Source of the DNA: an uncultured Mycoplasma sp.
GTDB taxonomy: Bacteria > Bacillota_I > Bacilli_A > Mycoplasmatales > Metamycoplasmataceae
Assembly: GCA_947039505.1 (NCBI GenBank)
Contig: CAMQYZ010000002.1
Coordinates: 1 to 64,000 of the forward strand
DNA length: 64,000 nt
Direction: 5' to 3'
Part shown: positions 33,320-45,270 of the stretch, piece by piece
Layout of the letters: every line of letters begins with the position of its first letter
Position numbering within the stretch: the stretch's first letter is position 1
Made by a program: the position numbers and the translations under genes
The notes under the pieces: model-generated
Told to the model about the DNA's origin: nothing
Database searches by the model: none
What the model saw: only the letters and a program-made list of their open reading frames with translations

Positions 33320-35063
33320 ATCCACTTTAATTAAATTTTTAAAATCTTTTTCTACTTGATTCCCATTAGGTATGACATTGATTATTGTAGCTTTAATTGG
33401 CGCTATTTTACCTTTTTTATTTTTGGATTTACAAGCCCCATCAATCATCCAAACATATAAACTATATATTGTCGCATCAGTGACAACCATTGGTTCTGCT
33501 ACAGCAATAATTTCAGCTACTTTCGCTGCATACAAATCAGTGCAAATATATAAGCAAGAAATTGAAGAGGGAACATTTTTGGTCTTGGTTTCCAAACCAA
33601 TAAATAGAAAGAGAATAATTTTTGAAAAATGATTGGCTCTTTTTACAATTATTTCATTTTATGTAATTATACTAATATCTTTTTATATATTTTTAGTTTT
33701 ACTAATTGATCCAGGAGATCGAATACCCAATCTAAATATTCCGCCCATTAAAGACAAAATATTTATTGTTGGTTTAATCCTTATGGTGATTGTATTGGTT
33801 TTAACATTACTATTTTCTTCAATAGCTTTAATCTTATCATCTAAAATATCTTCATCAGCTACAATTGCTTTAGTGGCAGGATTGGGAGCAATTATTCCCA
33901 TTACAGGATTAATTCCTACATTTACCAATAAACAACCACAAACTATGATTACTAACCCAATAAATATCCTTAATACTTCAACAATTCCTAGAGATCAAAC
34001 CATTGATTTTATTGAAACTATAATTGACAATCCAGAATTAAATAAAGAAAATATTTTAACTCTTTTTAAAGAGATTAATTTTCATTATGAAAAAATTGAA
34101 AGTGATTCAGAAAATAAATATGTCAACAATCTGGGAGTTAGTTCTGGAGAATGAGATGTTTACAATAATTTATTTTGATTAGACTTTAATTATCAATTAT
34201 CTAGTATAGCAACTATAGCTAGTGATTTACTTATTTCAAAACAAGATAGTAATTCCATTGCTTCAGCAGCTATGATTGGTGGTTTTACACAAAGCCCAAC
34301 ATTAAGTGGAAAAGTCAAAATTACAACACCAAATATTCCTATCAATGAATTATCCACCATGCTCTTAAATACTTTAAATGAATATGATGCCATTGTAAAA
34401 AGTGAAGCTTATGGAAATGGTATTTTTCCATTTTTAGATTATATTCTTGCCAAGCATAATGTCATCTTTGAAAAAACAACTAACGAGAACTTTAGTATTA
34501 ACTTAAAAAAACTATTTGCTGCTATAGATCCAAAAAATTATGAAACATTTTTATTAGCACCTATTACACAAACAATCTTAAACGATAAAAATGTTTCAGA
34601 TAATTTAAAAAAACAATTACAAAATAAAAATAATCCATATTGAGGAGAGATTAAAGCTATTGAAGCATTGCTATTAATGAGAATTAGTTTAGAAACTGGT
34701 TTAGGTTTAAATTTAATTATTGCCAATAATTTTGTTGATGATTTTTATAATAAAAATGAAATTAATAAATTTGTAGATGTCCAAGAAGCTAGTGCATATC
34801 TGAGTAAATTTGCTACAACAGATAATTCTTTAATGATGATTATAAATGAATATTGCAAAATAGACAACTTAGGCTATAATGAAAAAGCAATTATCCAATT
34901 AGCAAATACATTAATGCTTACAGAGAAATCTAAAAATGGTTTAAATGCCTTTGTATTCGAAGATTATGCAAACCAATGAGTTTTATTTGGAATATACATT
35001 GCAATCACTTTCATTTTATTACCAACATCATACTTAATAATTAAAAAACAGGATATTAGATAA
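33303..35063 (+). CDS. ABC-2-type transporter permease
   Basis: Membrane partner of the preceding ATPase, 586 residues. N-terminal TM1 (LGMTLIIVALIGAILPFLF), then four more helices within residues 50-215 in the ABC-2 order (including SATIALVAGLGAIIPITGLIP). A large soluble region follows (about 220-560), probably extracytoplasmic, and one C-terminal helix. ABC-2 permeases rarely carry so large a domain before the last helix. ATG 33306 is an alternative start. The first codons overlap the ATPase gene by 17 bases. Confidence 0.85.
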
Positions 35064-35065
35064 TA

Positions 35066-35788
35066 ATGCCCAAAAATATGAATCTATATATTTCTATCGG
35101 TAATACTAGAACAACTTTTGCATATTTTCCAAATAACATAACTAGTATTAAAATTATTAAAAAAAATACCAAAGAATTCTTTAATAAAATGAATTTTGAT
35201 GAAATATTAAGTGAGTTTAATATTTTAATTAAACAAATTTTTGTTTGTTCGGTCGTTAAGGAAGCCAATGCAAAATTAAAAATATATTTTGTCAATCAAA
35301 AAATTATATTCTTAAATCATGATAATCAAAAACTTATCAAATTAAATCAATTAGAAAATCCGCATGAAGTAGGGAACGACATTATTGCAGCAGCCATATA
35401 TGCAGCACACTTGAGTGATAACACTACTGTTTTATCATTAGGAACAGCAAGTGTTATTTCTAGCATTATAAACAGCTCTTTAGCAGGTTGTATTATCACA
35501 CCAGGATTAGAAATATCATATAATGCTTTAATAGAAAATACAGATATACCAAAAATTAAATTAACTTATACATCAAAAAACATTGGTAAAAATACTCAAG
35601 AAGCTTTAAGTATCGGTATGATTACAGGTCACAAAATATTGTTAGAAGAATTAGCTAAAAAATTTCACAACGAAAAAACTCTTTATGTTTATTTTGGAGG
35701 CAACACATCTTATATTAAATTAAATAATTGAAAAAAAATTAAAGACATGGATTTATTAGGTTTATATTTATTTTCCATCAATTTGTAA
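35066..35788 (+). CDS. coaX: Type III pantothenate kinase-like protein
   Basis: By fold, the first enzyme of coenzyme A synthesis. At 240 residues with ASKHA-family order: LYISIGNTRTTF (family: IDIGNT), EVGNDIIAAAIYA (family GxDRIAAAxAA; the Asp is kept), LSLGTASVISSI (family DLGTAT), PGLEISYNALIENT and GKNTQEALSIGMITG. Two Asp positions that bind phosphate and metal in the family are Ser here, so activity is uncertain. It lies 2 bases after the ABC permease and converges with the helicase gene. Confidence 0.8.
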
Positions 35789-35813
35789 ATTGTCCTCTGA
35801 AGTTAAAGAAGGT

Positions 35814-38800
35814 TTATTTAGAAGCTTCTATTTTTTCATTCAATTTTGAATCATTTTCATTAACTAAATTATCAGTTTTTAAATTTGGTGCTTCTACAAT
35901 ATTTTCTATAGGTTGTGAGTCTTGAAGATTCTCAGAATTATTTTGTGGCATAGGTGCTTTGGATCTCATCATTGCCGGATTTGCAAAATTTCCTCCCATT
36001 GGTGGTCTTTGCGTTTTTTTAGCAAATTGTTTTTTATTAATAATAAGATTTATACTATGGATTATTTGATTTTTATTAATAACTCAATTCATTTCATTGA
36101 TTTTGATGACAGGATATTTTTTAATCAATAAAAAGTTTTTTAAATCTCTATCAACCACGTAGTCTTCATATGATTTAAAATATGAGAAATTATCAATTAA
36201 GAATCCTTGAATGAAATTCTGTGTAAACTTGTCAATAATAGCAACATCAATTTTCATAGTTCCTATTGAAAAATTCTTAATAACTTCAACACCTACTGAA
36301 TTATCCAATCCTTTTTTAACCCCATCAATAAATGAATCTAAAAGTTTGTTTTTTGCCATTTCTAGAGTTGTCGGTTTACTGGTAGAAGCGACTCTTGTAA
36401 TATAGTTTTTCTTTTGTTCTTCTGAAAAATCCAAAAATTTTAATCATTTTTTAAATACATTAATGTCTTCGCTGCCGCTAGGATTGTTAATATCCTCTGC
36501 TTTAATAGACTTAATAATAATCATTTTATCTTTAGCTCTAGAAATGGCAACATTAAGTGCATTTTTACCACCAGATTTTGCTACATATGAAGAATGTAAT
36601 TTTGTATGCTTATCATAAACAATAGTCATAATAACCAAATCTGCTTCATCACCTTGAATATTTTCAATATTTCTAATTAACAAATGATTAGTTGCCATCG
36701 CTTGTTCAATTATTGGATATTGAGTAAATATCAACTTTTCTATTTGTGCTTGTTGAGATCCATTAAAACACAATAAAATTATTTTTTTATAGTTAGGTAA
36801 ATTATTAGAAACTTCTCTAATAGCTACTTCTATCTCAATTGCATTAGTCGAATCTACTCAAACACCATCAACATTGATAACATCAATAGGTGTTATTTTT
36901 TCTCTTGAATTAACATCAACAACATCTAGTTCACCCTTGTAAAATGTTTCCGAATTAAATGTCATTAATGAAGCATGATTAGAACGATAATTCTTATCTA
37001 GTAAAATACTGTATACTCCTTTAGCTGTTGCAAAATCCAACAATGATTCAATATCGCCAAAAGTATTTTCACCTTCCACTTTAGCAGCAAATCATCTAGT
37101 AGGTTGCATTTGTTGATCATCTCCTGCCAATATTTTTATTTTAGCTAAATAAAGAATAGGAATTCCTTTTTCCAAAAATATTTGAGATGATTCATCAAGA
37201 ATAGCATAATCAAATTCATTACGTGTTCATGACCTTAACTCTGTTTCTGGAGTAGTAATAATAATAGGGAATAATATTTTAACAATATCTGCATGTTTTT
37301 TAATAAACTGATTAGGTTCTAAACTTGCTGTTCTAACATCTAATGCTAAAGCGTTGTATTTGGCTTTCATTTTTTTATCAAATTTTTTAATTTTTTCAAA
37401 AATCATTTTCCCAATTACTTCTTTTAATTCACTAGCGTCATTAACTTTATTTTCATAGTTATTTAAATTAAATTGATGTAATTTATTAACACTTGTCATT
37501 AAATTTAAATCTATGAAACTTTGCTTTTTCACATAATTATCTAAGTCAATATTTTTATCCAGAAAATTAGTTTCAATAATTTTAACTGCTTCTTTAACTT
37601 CTAGTGTTGAACGCTTAAATACAGTTGATTTCAAATTATTTTTAGTCATTAAAAATTTCGTAATATTTTTAGCTTCTTTTAAATTAGGCAAATCATAAAC
37701 TAAAGTTTTAGATAAATTTTGGATATCTTCAAATATTTTAATATCAAATTTATTCTGCGATACATATCAAGAAAATAAACTCATATTTTTAGTTCCATTA
37801 GGTGCTGATTTAATTTTGTTAATTAATTTCATAAAATCTTTTTCATAATCAGAAATTATTCTAATTGGTTCTTGAATCACATTGTTATCAAAATTTTCTA
37901 AATAATTTATATATGACTTAATCGGAGTGTAAAATGATTTTTTATTCATATCTTTATCATTAAGAATAAACAAACAAAACATTCCCAATTCTTCCATTCT
38001 ATTTTTTAGAACTTCCAAGGCAGCCTTTTTTTGAGATGCAACAATAGCTGTTTTATCATACATTAAAACATTCGTAATAATATTAGAGATGGTTTGCGAT
38101 TTACCTGTTCCAGGAGGGCCTCAAATAATAGTGTTTTGATTTAAGGCAGAAATTACAGCTTTATCTTGCGAGAGGTTAGAATGTTGAGTTTTATAAAAAC
38201 CAAAGTTTTTTTTGAACATAGTGTTTTTTATTGTATCTTTGTAAATGTTCTTATCAAATTCCACTTCTAAAATTTCATCAATTATGCCACTTTCTATAAT
38301 TTCAACCATTATTTTTCTTAAATATCCACCTGTAGGCTCATAAAAACCAAGAGTTACTCCAGGTCAAAATTTAATTTTAGAATTAATAATTTCATCTGAT
38401 TTTAAATTAGGGGCAAATCCAGAAAGGGCAGATGGTATTTCAAAATTTTGTGATCATGATTTTTGAATAGTATCATAAAGTTCCTTAATTGACATTTTAG
38501 AAAAATCAAAATCTAAATCAAATAAAAAACCATTAGATTCTAAAAAGTAAGTTAGTTTTTCATTTATTTTAATATCTCCAATTGAAATAATAGAAACATT
38601 TGAGTTTTTAATTTGAATATTAACTTCTTTAAGAAAAAGTGGCGCTTGAATGGACTTACCATCTATATTTATTGTTATATAAATAAAACCTAAATGCAGC
38701 GGTCATAAATTATTTTGCTCATTAATTGTTTGCGCTTTATTTAAAAGTATCTTTCAATTAAATGATGATTTTTGTTTTTTAAGTTCAGCAATTTTAACAA

Positions 38801-39182
38801 TTTCCTTTTTAGCTAATTCTATTTTGGCAGGAGTGCTTTTGGCTGAAATAATTTTTTGGATAGATTCAGGAATATCTTCATTAAATGATTTATATATTTC
38901 TTCTACTTCTGTCAATTCCTCCAAAGCTTCAATTTTAGTAATAAATGAAGAAGTGTCCATTTCTGTTAAAGACAATAAAAAATATTTATTTATTATAATA
39001 TTGTCAAAAAATTCATTCCCAAACTTTTTGGCAATATCAAAAGAACTTTTGTTATCTATATTTGAAAACAAGCAAGAATCATTCATTGAAATATTCAATA
39101 AATTATTTAATATTTTTTTGTAATTTTTAGTGCTATGTTTAATAGGTTTAATTTTCTGATTATCACTTGTTTTTATGTTCAT
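35814..39182 (-). CDS. Long SF1 helicase with Vsr-like C-terminal domain
   Basis: 1,122 residues. Walker A WGPPGTGKSQT (about 350), then VASQKKAALEVLKNRM; Walker B/DEAD-like ILDESSQ (about 664); GDDQQMQPTR (motif III); LDKNYRSN; IQGDEADLVIMT (motif V); NVAISRAKDKMII (motif VI). This is the DNA2/UPF1-like COG1112 pattern. After the helicase core, residues about 930-1050 (MKIDVAII, then DRDLKNFLLIKKYPVIKI) resemble the Vsr/PD-(D/E)XK nuclease fold fused to such helicases, but the acidic core is weak. The last 70 residues are Asn/Pro-rich and disordered. An ORF start at 39293 is rejected because it would overlap the divergent promoter. Long helicases of this type are common in mycoplasmas. Role: nucleic-acid repair or defence, unproven. 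Confidence 0.82.
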
Positions 39183-39189
39183 ATAAAAT

Positions 39190-39195
39190 ATTATA
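39190..39195 (-). promoter_or_regulatory. -10 box of the helicase gene (leaderless)
   Basis: TATAAT on the minus strand, 7 bases before the helicase ATG at 39182, preceded by TG. No Shine-Dalgarno. Confidence 0.55.
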
Positions 39196-39214
39196 CATAA
39201 TAAAATCAATAAGT

Positions 39215-39220
39215 TATAAT
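39215..39220 (+). promoter_or_regulatory. -10 box of the ThiT-like gene (leaderless)
   Basis: TATAAT on the plus strand, 8 bases before ATG 39229. An ATG at 39223 is too close to the -10 box to be transcribed, which supports 39229 as the start. Confidence 0.55.
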
Positions 39221-39228
39221 ATATGAGA

Positions 39229-39819
39229 ATGTGAAAAAATAAGTTAATTTTAAGAGATATTTCCTTAGCTGGAATGTTTATGGGATTAATCAATATCTTA
39301 AATATAATATTTTATTTTTTTCCAGTAGTTATGGGTTATTCTATATATTTTTATTTTATTGTATTTTCAATAGGGTTAGTTGTTATTAAAACAAATATAG
39401 TAAAAGCTAGTTTTTTTATTATGACACCCTTTGTTTTGCTTATTGTGCCAAATGTTTATTGAATAAACTTAGGTCAAATATTAGTTGAATATTTTTTGGC
39501 TATTTGGTGTTTTTTCCCCTTCCTTTTCGGAAGTAAAATAATTGAAAAATTAAATGCTAAAAAATATGGAGATAGAATCCAATTATTAGTTTTTTCAACA
39601 CTATTCATTTTGTGTTGATTATTAAAATTATTTTTACATGTATTAGCTGGATATTTATGATGAACTAATCATGATTGATGAGGTTCTATGTTGATTAATT
39701 TCCCAATTATGTTTACAAACATATTATTTACAATTCCTATTTTTGTTTTGTTATTTAATAGAACAATAAATTTAACAAAAACTTACTATTTAAACATTTG
39801 AAATGAAGTCAAAGTATAA
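39229..39819 (+). CDS. ECF transporter S component, thiamine-type (ThiT-like)
   Basis: Membrane protein of 196 residues with about six hydrophobic segments. The C-terminal third has KLFLHVLAGYLWWTNHDWW and LINFPIMFTNILFTIPIFV; the H-x-x-x-G-Y pattern and aromatic residues recall ThiT and related mollicute S components that bind vitamins for an energy-coupling factor module (EcfA/A'/T elsewhere in the genome). Trp-rich, with most Trp encoded by UGA. Substrate assignment is tentative; another ECF vitamin is possible. Confidence 0.55.
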
Positions 39820-39820
39820 T
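39815..39820 (+). promoter_or_regulatory. -10 box of lysS
   Basis: TATAAT overlapping the stop codon of the preceding gene, 33 bases before the lysS GTG start. Confidence 0.45.
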
Positions 39821-39853
39821 ATAATTAAAATAATAAATAATGGAGGCTTAATT

Positions 39854-41311
39854 GTGAGAAATTTTACAGAACAAGAAAATATTCGGAGAGAAAAAATAAT
39901 AGATAATCAAAAGCAAGGAATTTCTAGTTATTTAACTAAGCAAGAAATCACTAATACTATAGCAAGTTTAAATACCTCTTTTTCTTCTTTTAATAAAGAA
40001 GAGTTAGAATCAAAACAAGAAATTGTGACTACTTATGGAAGACTAATGTTCAAAAGAGGACCTTTTGTTGAAATTGAATTAGAAAATTCAAAAATACAAA
40101 TTTATATTAATAAAAAAATGGATGCAGCATTGTTTGATTGTGTTGATAATTTAGATATTGGAGATATTATTTGAATCAAGGGATCATTAATGAAAACCAT
40201 GACTAATGAATTAGCAATTAAAGGTTCTGAATTAAAACTATTATCAAAATCATTAAAAGTACTTCCCGAAAAATATCATGGGTTGGTTGATGTAGAAGAA
40301 AGATATAGACATAGATATGTAGATTTAATTACTAATGCAGAAATTAGAAATATTTTTATTAACAGAACTCGAATTATTAAAGAAATTAGAAAATTTTTTG
40401 ATGAAAAAGACTATTTAGAGGCTGAAACACCTATTTTATCTCCCGTTTCTAGTGGAGCTAGTGCAAAACCATTCACTACTTACCATAATGCTCTAAGTAT
40501 GGAGTTTTTTTTAAGAATTGCAACTGAATTACCTTTAAAAAAATTAATTGTTGGTGGTTTATCTAAAGTATATGAAATTGGTAGAATATTTAGAAATGAA
40601 GGAATTGATTCTACACATAATCCTGAATTTACAACGATTGAATTTTATGAGGCAAATTCTGACATGTGAGAAATGATGGAATATACAGAACAATTATTTA
40701 AAAGAATAGGGAAAATGCTAAATAGAGAGAAATTTGAATACCAAGGAGTAAACATCAACTTAAATAACAAATTTGATAGATTAGAGATGAGTGAAGCTGT
40801 TTCAAAAATTACAGGATTTGATGTTAAAAAAGCTTCAGAACAAGACTTAATAGCATTTGTTAAATCAAGTGGTTTTAAAATTGAACCTTTTTACAAAAAA
40901 GGACATTTGATTAATCTAATTTTTGAAGAAAAAGTGGAAAGTACTTTGATTCAACCAACTTTTGTTTATGGTCACCCTATTGAAATATCACCATTTGCTG
41001 TCAAAATGGAAGACAATGGCAATTTTACACAAAGAGCAGAACTATTTATTAATGGGCGTGAATATGCAAATATGTTTACAGAACTAAGTGATCCTATTGA
41101 TCAATTAGAAAGATTTGAAAGTCAATTATCTGAAAGTAAAACTGGCAATGATGAAGCTAATGATATAGATTGGGATTATGTTGAAGCTTTAGAATATGGA
41201 ATGCCTCCAACCGGTGGTTGTGGAATTGGTGTTGATAGATTAGTTATGTTATTTACAAATCAAACTAGTATCAGGGAGGTGTTATTATTTCCACATATGA
41301 AAAACAAGTAA
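39854..41311 (+). CDS. lysS: Lysyl-tRNA synthetase (class II)
   Basis: Charges tRNA-Lys. 485 residues: N-terminal OB-fold anticodon domain (about 50-150; [17 protein letters not shown]), RYRHRYVDL, motif 1 around [15 protein letters not shown], motif 2 [19 protein letters not shown], and motif 3 [14 protein letters not shown]. The start is GTG 39854: a strong GGAGG site at 39842-39846 is correctly spaced to it, and the longer in-frame ATG (39803) lies within the previous gene. UGA at two places is Trp. Confidence 0.97.
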
Positions 41312-42159
41312 TTTCACAAAATAAAAATTCTCAATATACTAAATCAAAATTATTTGTTTTTGATTTAGTTGGAATATTGCTAAATAATGGCAATATTGAA
41401 AACGACACTATTTTAGAAATGCAAAAAATTCATCAACAAGGTCATTTTATTGCCATAATCACCAACAAAGGTTATAAAGAATCTTTAAAATATTTAAATA
41501 GTGCTAAACAATGAGTTAGTTTTTTTATTACAAATAATGGTGCTATCTTGGTGGATGACATTAAAAAAGAGTTATTAAAAACTCCTCAAACTATTAATTT
41601 AGATTTTATAAATCAGATTTTACAAGACATTAAATTGTTAAATGGAGCTGCTCAAATTATTACTAGCAAAAAAACTTATATCTATTCATATATTAACTTC
41701 TTAAAAAGTGATCGTTGATTATCTCTCAAAGATAAAGAATTAAATATTGATGGTTTTTCTCAATATGAAAAAGAGAGTATTGTTAAAAAAAGTGAAATTA
41801 TCCAAATAACCATAATATTGGAACCAGATTTAATGAATGAATTATTAATTTACTTTAAAAAGTTTTATAACATAAATTATGAGTTTAAATTATCGTCAAA
41901 TGTTACATTGGACATTAATGTTTTTGGTGTGAATAATTATGAAGGAATTAAAACAATAATGTTGCTATATAAAATAAAACCACAAAACGTATTTGCTTTT
42001 GGTAATTCAATGTGTGATTTAGAGTTAATGCAAAACCTTAAGAATACTTATGCTACAAAAAATTCAATGCCTAAAATTAAAAAATTAGCAAAAAATATTA
42101 TTGAATTAAACGAAACTCATACTTTGTCACTAGAAATTGAAAAAATATTAAAAAGATAA
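41284..42159 (+). CDS. Degenerate Cof-type HAD-family protein, probable ATT start
   Basis: About 291 residues. The frame aligns with Cof-type HAD phosphatases from [15 protein letters not shown] onwards, but the second catalytic Asp of the FDLDGTL motif is Val, and the C-terminal GDxxND loop is [11 protein letters not shown]. The upstream in-frame TAG (41266) leaves no ATG, GTG or TTG before the HAD motif. A GGGAGG site at 41274-41279 is spaced for ATT at 41284 or 41287, so an ATT start is likely. The first residues overlap the end of lysS. Probably a pseudoenzyme or a gene in decay; ends one base before the convergent intact paralogue. Confidence 0.6.
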
Positions 42160-42160
42160 T

Positions 42161-42997
42161 TTATAAAACATTTTGATCAATAAAATTAGCAATTCCTTCA
42201 TCATCATTACTATCTGTAATATAAGTTGCAATTTTTTTCAAATCCACAACAGCATTATCCATAGCAACTGAATAGCGAACCGCTTCAAACATAGGGATAT
42301 CATTATCAGCATCACCAAAAGCCAATGTTTTCAAAATATTTAATGATAATAACTTAGTAATGTATCTTATTCCATTTCCTTTGGATGAATTAAAAGGAAT
42401 AATGTCTAATATATTTTTTTGAGATTGCAATATTTTGAAGCAAATAATTTCAGTTTCAAAAAAATGCATTAAATTGCTGATTAATTCTTCTTTCAAATTT
42501 ATGGTAGGAACTAATAATTTAATTACATGATGATTTTCCAAAGTAAAATCATTATCTACTTTAATTAACTTTCATTTATATTCATCATTTAAATTAGCAA
42601 TCGTTGACTTTAATGATATTATTCATTCATTTGAATCATCAGAATTATAATACATAAGTTCATTAGTATAAATAAGGTAAGGGTATTGGTTGTTTTTTAA
42701 AAATTTTTCAATTTTTAACAAAGATGGTAGATCAATTTTTTCTTGATATAAAGTTTGATTACTTTTTGAATCAATAATCATACCACCATTAACACAAATA
42801 ACATTTTTATTAACTGGTAAATTTGTCAATTCCTTTTTTATCATATAAGGAGGTCTTCCTGTTGCTATAAAAACATTAATATTCTTTAACTTTAATTTTT
42901 TCAAAGTTTCTATAGTAGATATTGAAATTGTCTTATCACTTTTAAGAGTAGTACCATCTAAATCTAAAAACACATTTTCTATATCTAATTTTTTCAT
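42161..42997 (-). CDS. Cof-type HAD-superfamily phosphatase
   Basis: Cytoplasmic hydrolase of small phosphorylated metabolites, 278 residues. Motif I FLDLDGTTLKSD has both catalytic Asp; motif II FIATGRP; Lys of motif III in NSSKGNGI; motif IV AFGDADNDIPMF. The class IIB cap lies between. Two or three UGA codons are read as Trp. Six bases after hinT, it is the last gene of the P80-P60-HinT operon. Substrate unknown. Confidence 0.92.
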
Positions 42998-43003
42998 AGC
43001 ATA

Positions 43004-43339
43004 TTAAGATGGTTGCCCGATTTTTGGAGAAGGAACAACATGAATGTGTGTGTGAAAAACGACTTGTTTAGATGTTGCTTCATTATTCACCATAATTCTA
43101 AATCCGTCTACTTGTTGCTTTTTCATTTCTTTTAAAGCTAATTTTCTAGCTATAAAAAAACAGTATTTTAAATCTTTATCTTTAATTGTAATCAAATTAC
43201 GAGAAAAAGATTTAGGGACAACTAAAAAATGACCTTTTTCTATCGGTTTAATATCATAAAAGGCAATTACTCTTTTATTTTCAAAAATAATATCTGCCGG
43301 TATTTCTTTGTTGATTATTTGTAAAAACAAAGTTTCCAT
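43004..43339 (-). CDS. hinT: HIT-family protein (HinT)
   Basis: 111-residue histidine-triad hydrolase acting on purine nucleoside phosphoramidates and similar AMP conjugates. HTHIHVVP is the histidine triad; FYDIKPIEKGHFLVVPK is the family core. The start overlaps the P60 stop (TAATG). In M. hominis the HinT protein binds the P80/P60 membrane complex encoded by the same locus, matching the order here. Confidence 0.94.
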   Translation of the reverse strand: METLFLQIINKEIPADIIFENKRVIAFYDIKPIEKGHFLVVPKSFSRNLITIKDKDLKYCFFIARKLALKEMKKQQVDGFRIMVNNEATSKQVVFHTHIHVVPSPKIGQPS

Positions 43340-45270
43340 TATTTTACCACATTAATTTTAGTTCTAGGAGTAGCGTAATCTGGTTTTTTTGATAAATAAA
43401 TAATTCCTAATTCTTCTAAAATAACATTAACTTCTTTAATATTTCCTGGATGTATTGCCACATCATTCAATACCAAAAATGCCTTAATTACATTTATCAA
43501 TTCTGCATCATTCATATACAATGAGAAAGCCAACATTCTTTGGTTGTTTTTATTTGTTGGTTCTGAAGATCAAGGTGTTCCATTCATTGAAAATGTTCCA
43601 ACGGCCTTTTCTTTGCCATCAATTTCTCTAACTTCTTTAATTCCATCAATAGTTTTTCATGTAAATGAAGGCAATAATCTAATGTAGTAAGAAACATTAA
43701 CTTTTCCCTCTACAATAGGATCAATACCATATATTTGTTGACTTTCAAAAGAATTATTTGGATCTAGATCATTAAAGAACATTGTGCTAGGTAATTCCGA
43801 AATTATTTCAGAAGCATCAGGATTATTAGTTTGAGTTCAACTAATAATAACATTATAAGGATAATCTACAAAACCATTGGTTGCATCAGTGTTGCTATAT
43901 GTCATTGATAATTCAATTGACTGTTGAGAACTTGAATCATTTAAAATAGGAGTAATACTTAAAACTTTTCAACTATTTTTTGATCCTACTGGCGAATAAG
44001 ATCCATCAGGAGTTAATTCACTATTATCAATTACCAAATCAACCAAATTTATTTGTTTAGAATTTTTACGAACAACATCAGTAGTGTTACGTATCGAAAT
44101 AGCAGGCAAGAAAGCTTCTGCATTTAAAAGATCAATTTTTGCTCTCTTTTCTAAAGTGTCAAAAGAAACAAATTTATTTTTAGCATTCAATAAACCTGAT
44201 GCATTAGCACCAAATCTTCTAACAATATCAGGATCAGTACTTAAATCACCCTCACCAGATTCAGTAGATAATTCTATAGTAGAATTGTAGCCATAAAAAT
44301 CTAAAGCTGATTCATCAAATTTCATATCACCAGACTTAATTAATAAATCCTTTGAAAAGATTTTCTTCGGAGAAGATGAAGTACCCACTTGTTCTCCAGA
44401 TCACAAGTTAAAATAATCTTGAACATTTTTAATTTTGGTATTAGTTAAATTAGCTATTTTATCAGGTTTTTCTGAGTTATAGTTTCATTTTATTTTAGGT
44501 CCTTTTTCTACTAAGTATTTTTCTAAAAAATATGTAGGACTGTTTATATCAAAACTAGTTGCTTGTCAATATTCAATTGCATTGATATCTCCATCCATAA
44601 TGTCATTATAATCAGTTCCTCTTTGAATCATATCTGATGTTGTAGCAGTGAAATAAAATTCAGCAATCGCCATATTCAATAATTCTGTTTGAATTCCTGT
44701 TTGAATAATTTGATACAACAAATTAAAATCAGCTTTAAATTGTGTTGCTTCTGTAGAAGAAGAAGAATAAGCAAATTTTGGATTAAAATTTAATTCAATT
44801 GTTTGTTCATTAAGAGATAATTGATTTTCAACTCAAGCTTGTTTTTTCTCTCTAAAATAATTAATATTTGTTGATGTTTTTCATGCTGTGTAAAAAGTAT
44901 ATGCACTAAATAGTTGAGCATTAATTTCGGCAGAAATGGCAGCACCATTTAAACCATTAATGACAATGTCGTTGGTAATTGGAGTTAAGTTTAAAAGATA
45001 TTTTTTAATGATTTCTTTGTTTGTTTCAAAACTATCAGAAGTAACATCTTCATCAGGAGATTTTGATTTTAAATAAAGTTCAGCAAAGGCATCTCTTGCT
45101 CAATAATTAGAATATATTTCTTTTGCAGCAGGTGAAGTTAAACCCTCTAATTGGTTAGCTAAATTTTCATCAATTTGTGGAACGGTTGAACATGATGTTA
45201 AAACAGCAGTAGTTAAAACTGGTAATGTTAATACAGATGGAATCAATAGCATTTTTTTAAATATAGACAT
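43339..45270 (-). CDS. P60-like membrane lipoprotein
   Basis: 643 residues with a lipoprotein signal peptide ending VLTSC (Cys27), so lipid-anchored on the outer face. No enzyme motif. The position between a P80-like protein and HinT, with TAATG overlaps on both sides, matches the M. hominis p80-p60-hinT locus, and this is the basis for the name. About a dozen UGA codons are read as Trp. Homology to P60 is inferred mainly from context. Confidence 0.78.

Noticed and set aside
39183-39293. Longer N-terminus of the helicase starting at 39293
   Set aside because: It would cross the divergent promoter and the start of the ThiT-like gene and adds a Leu/Ile-rich segment unrelated to the family; ATG 39182 fits its own -10 box.
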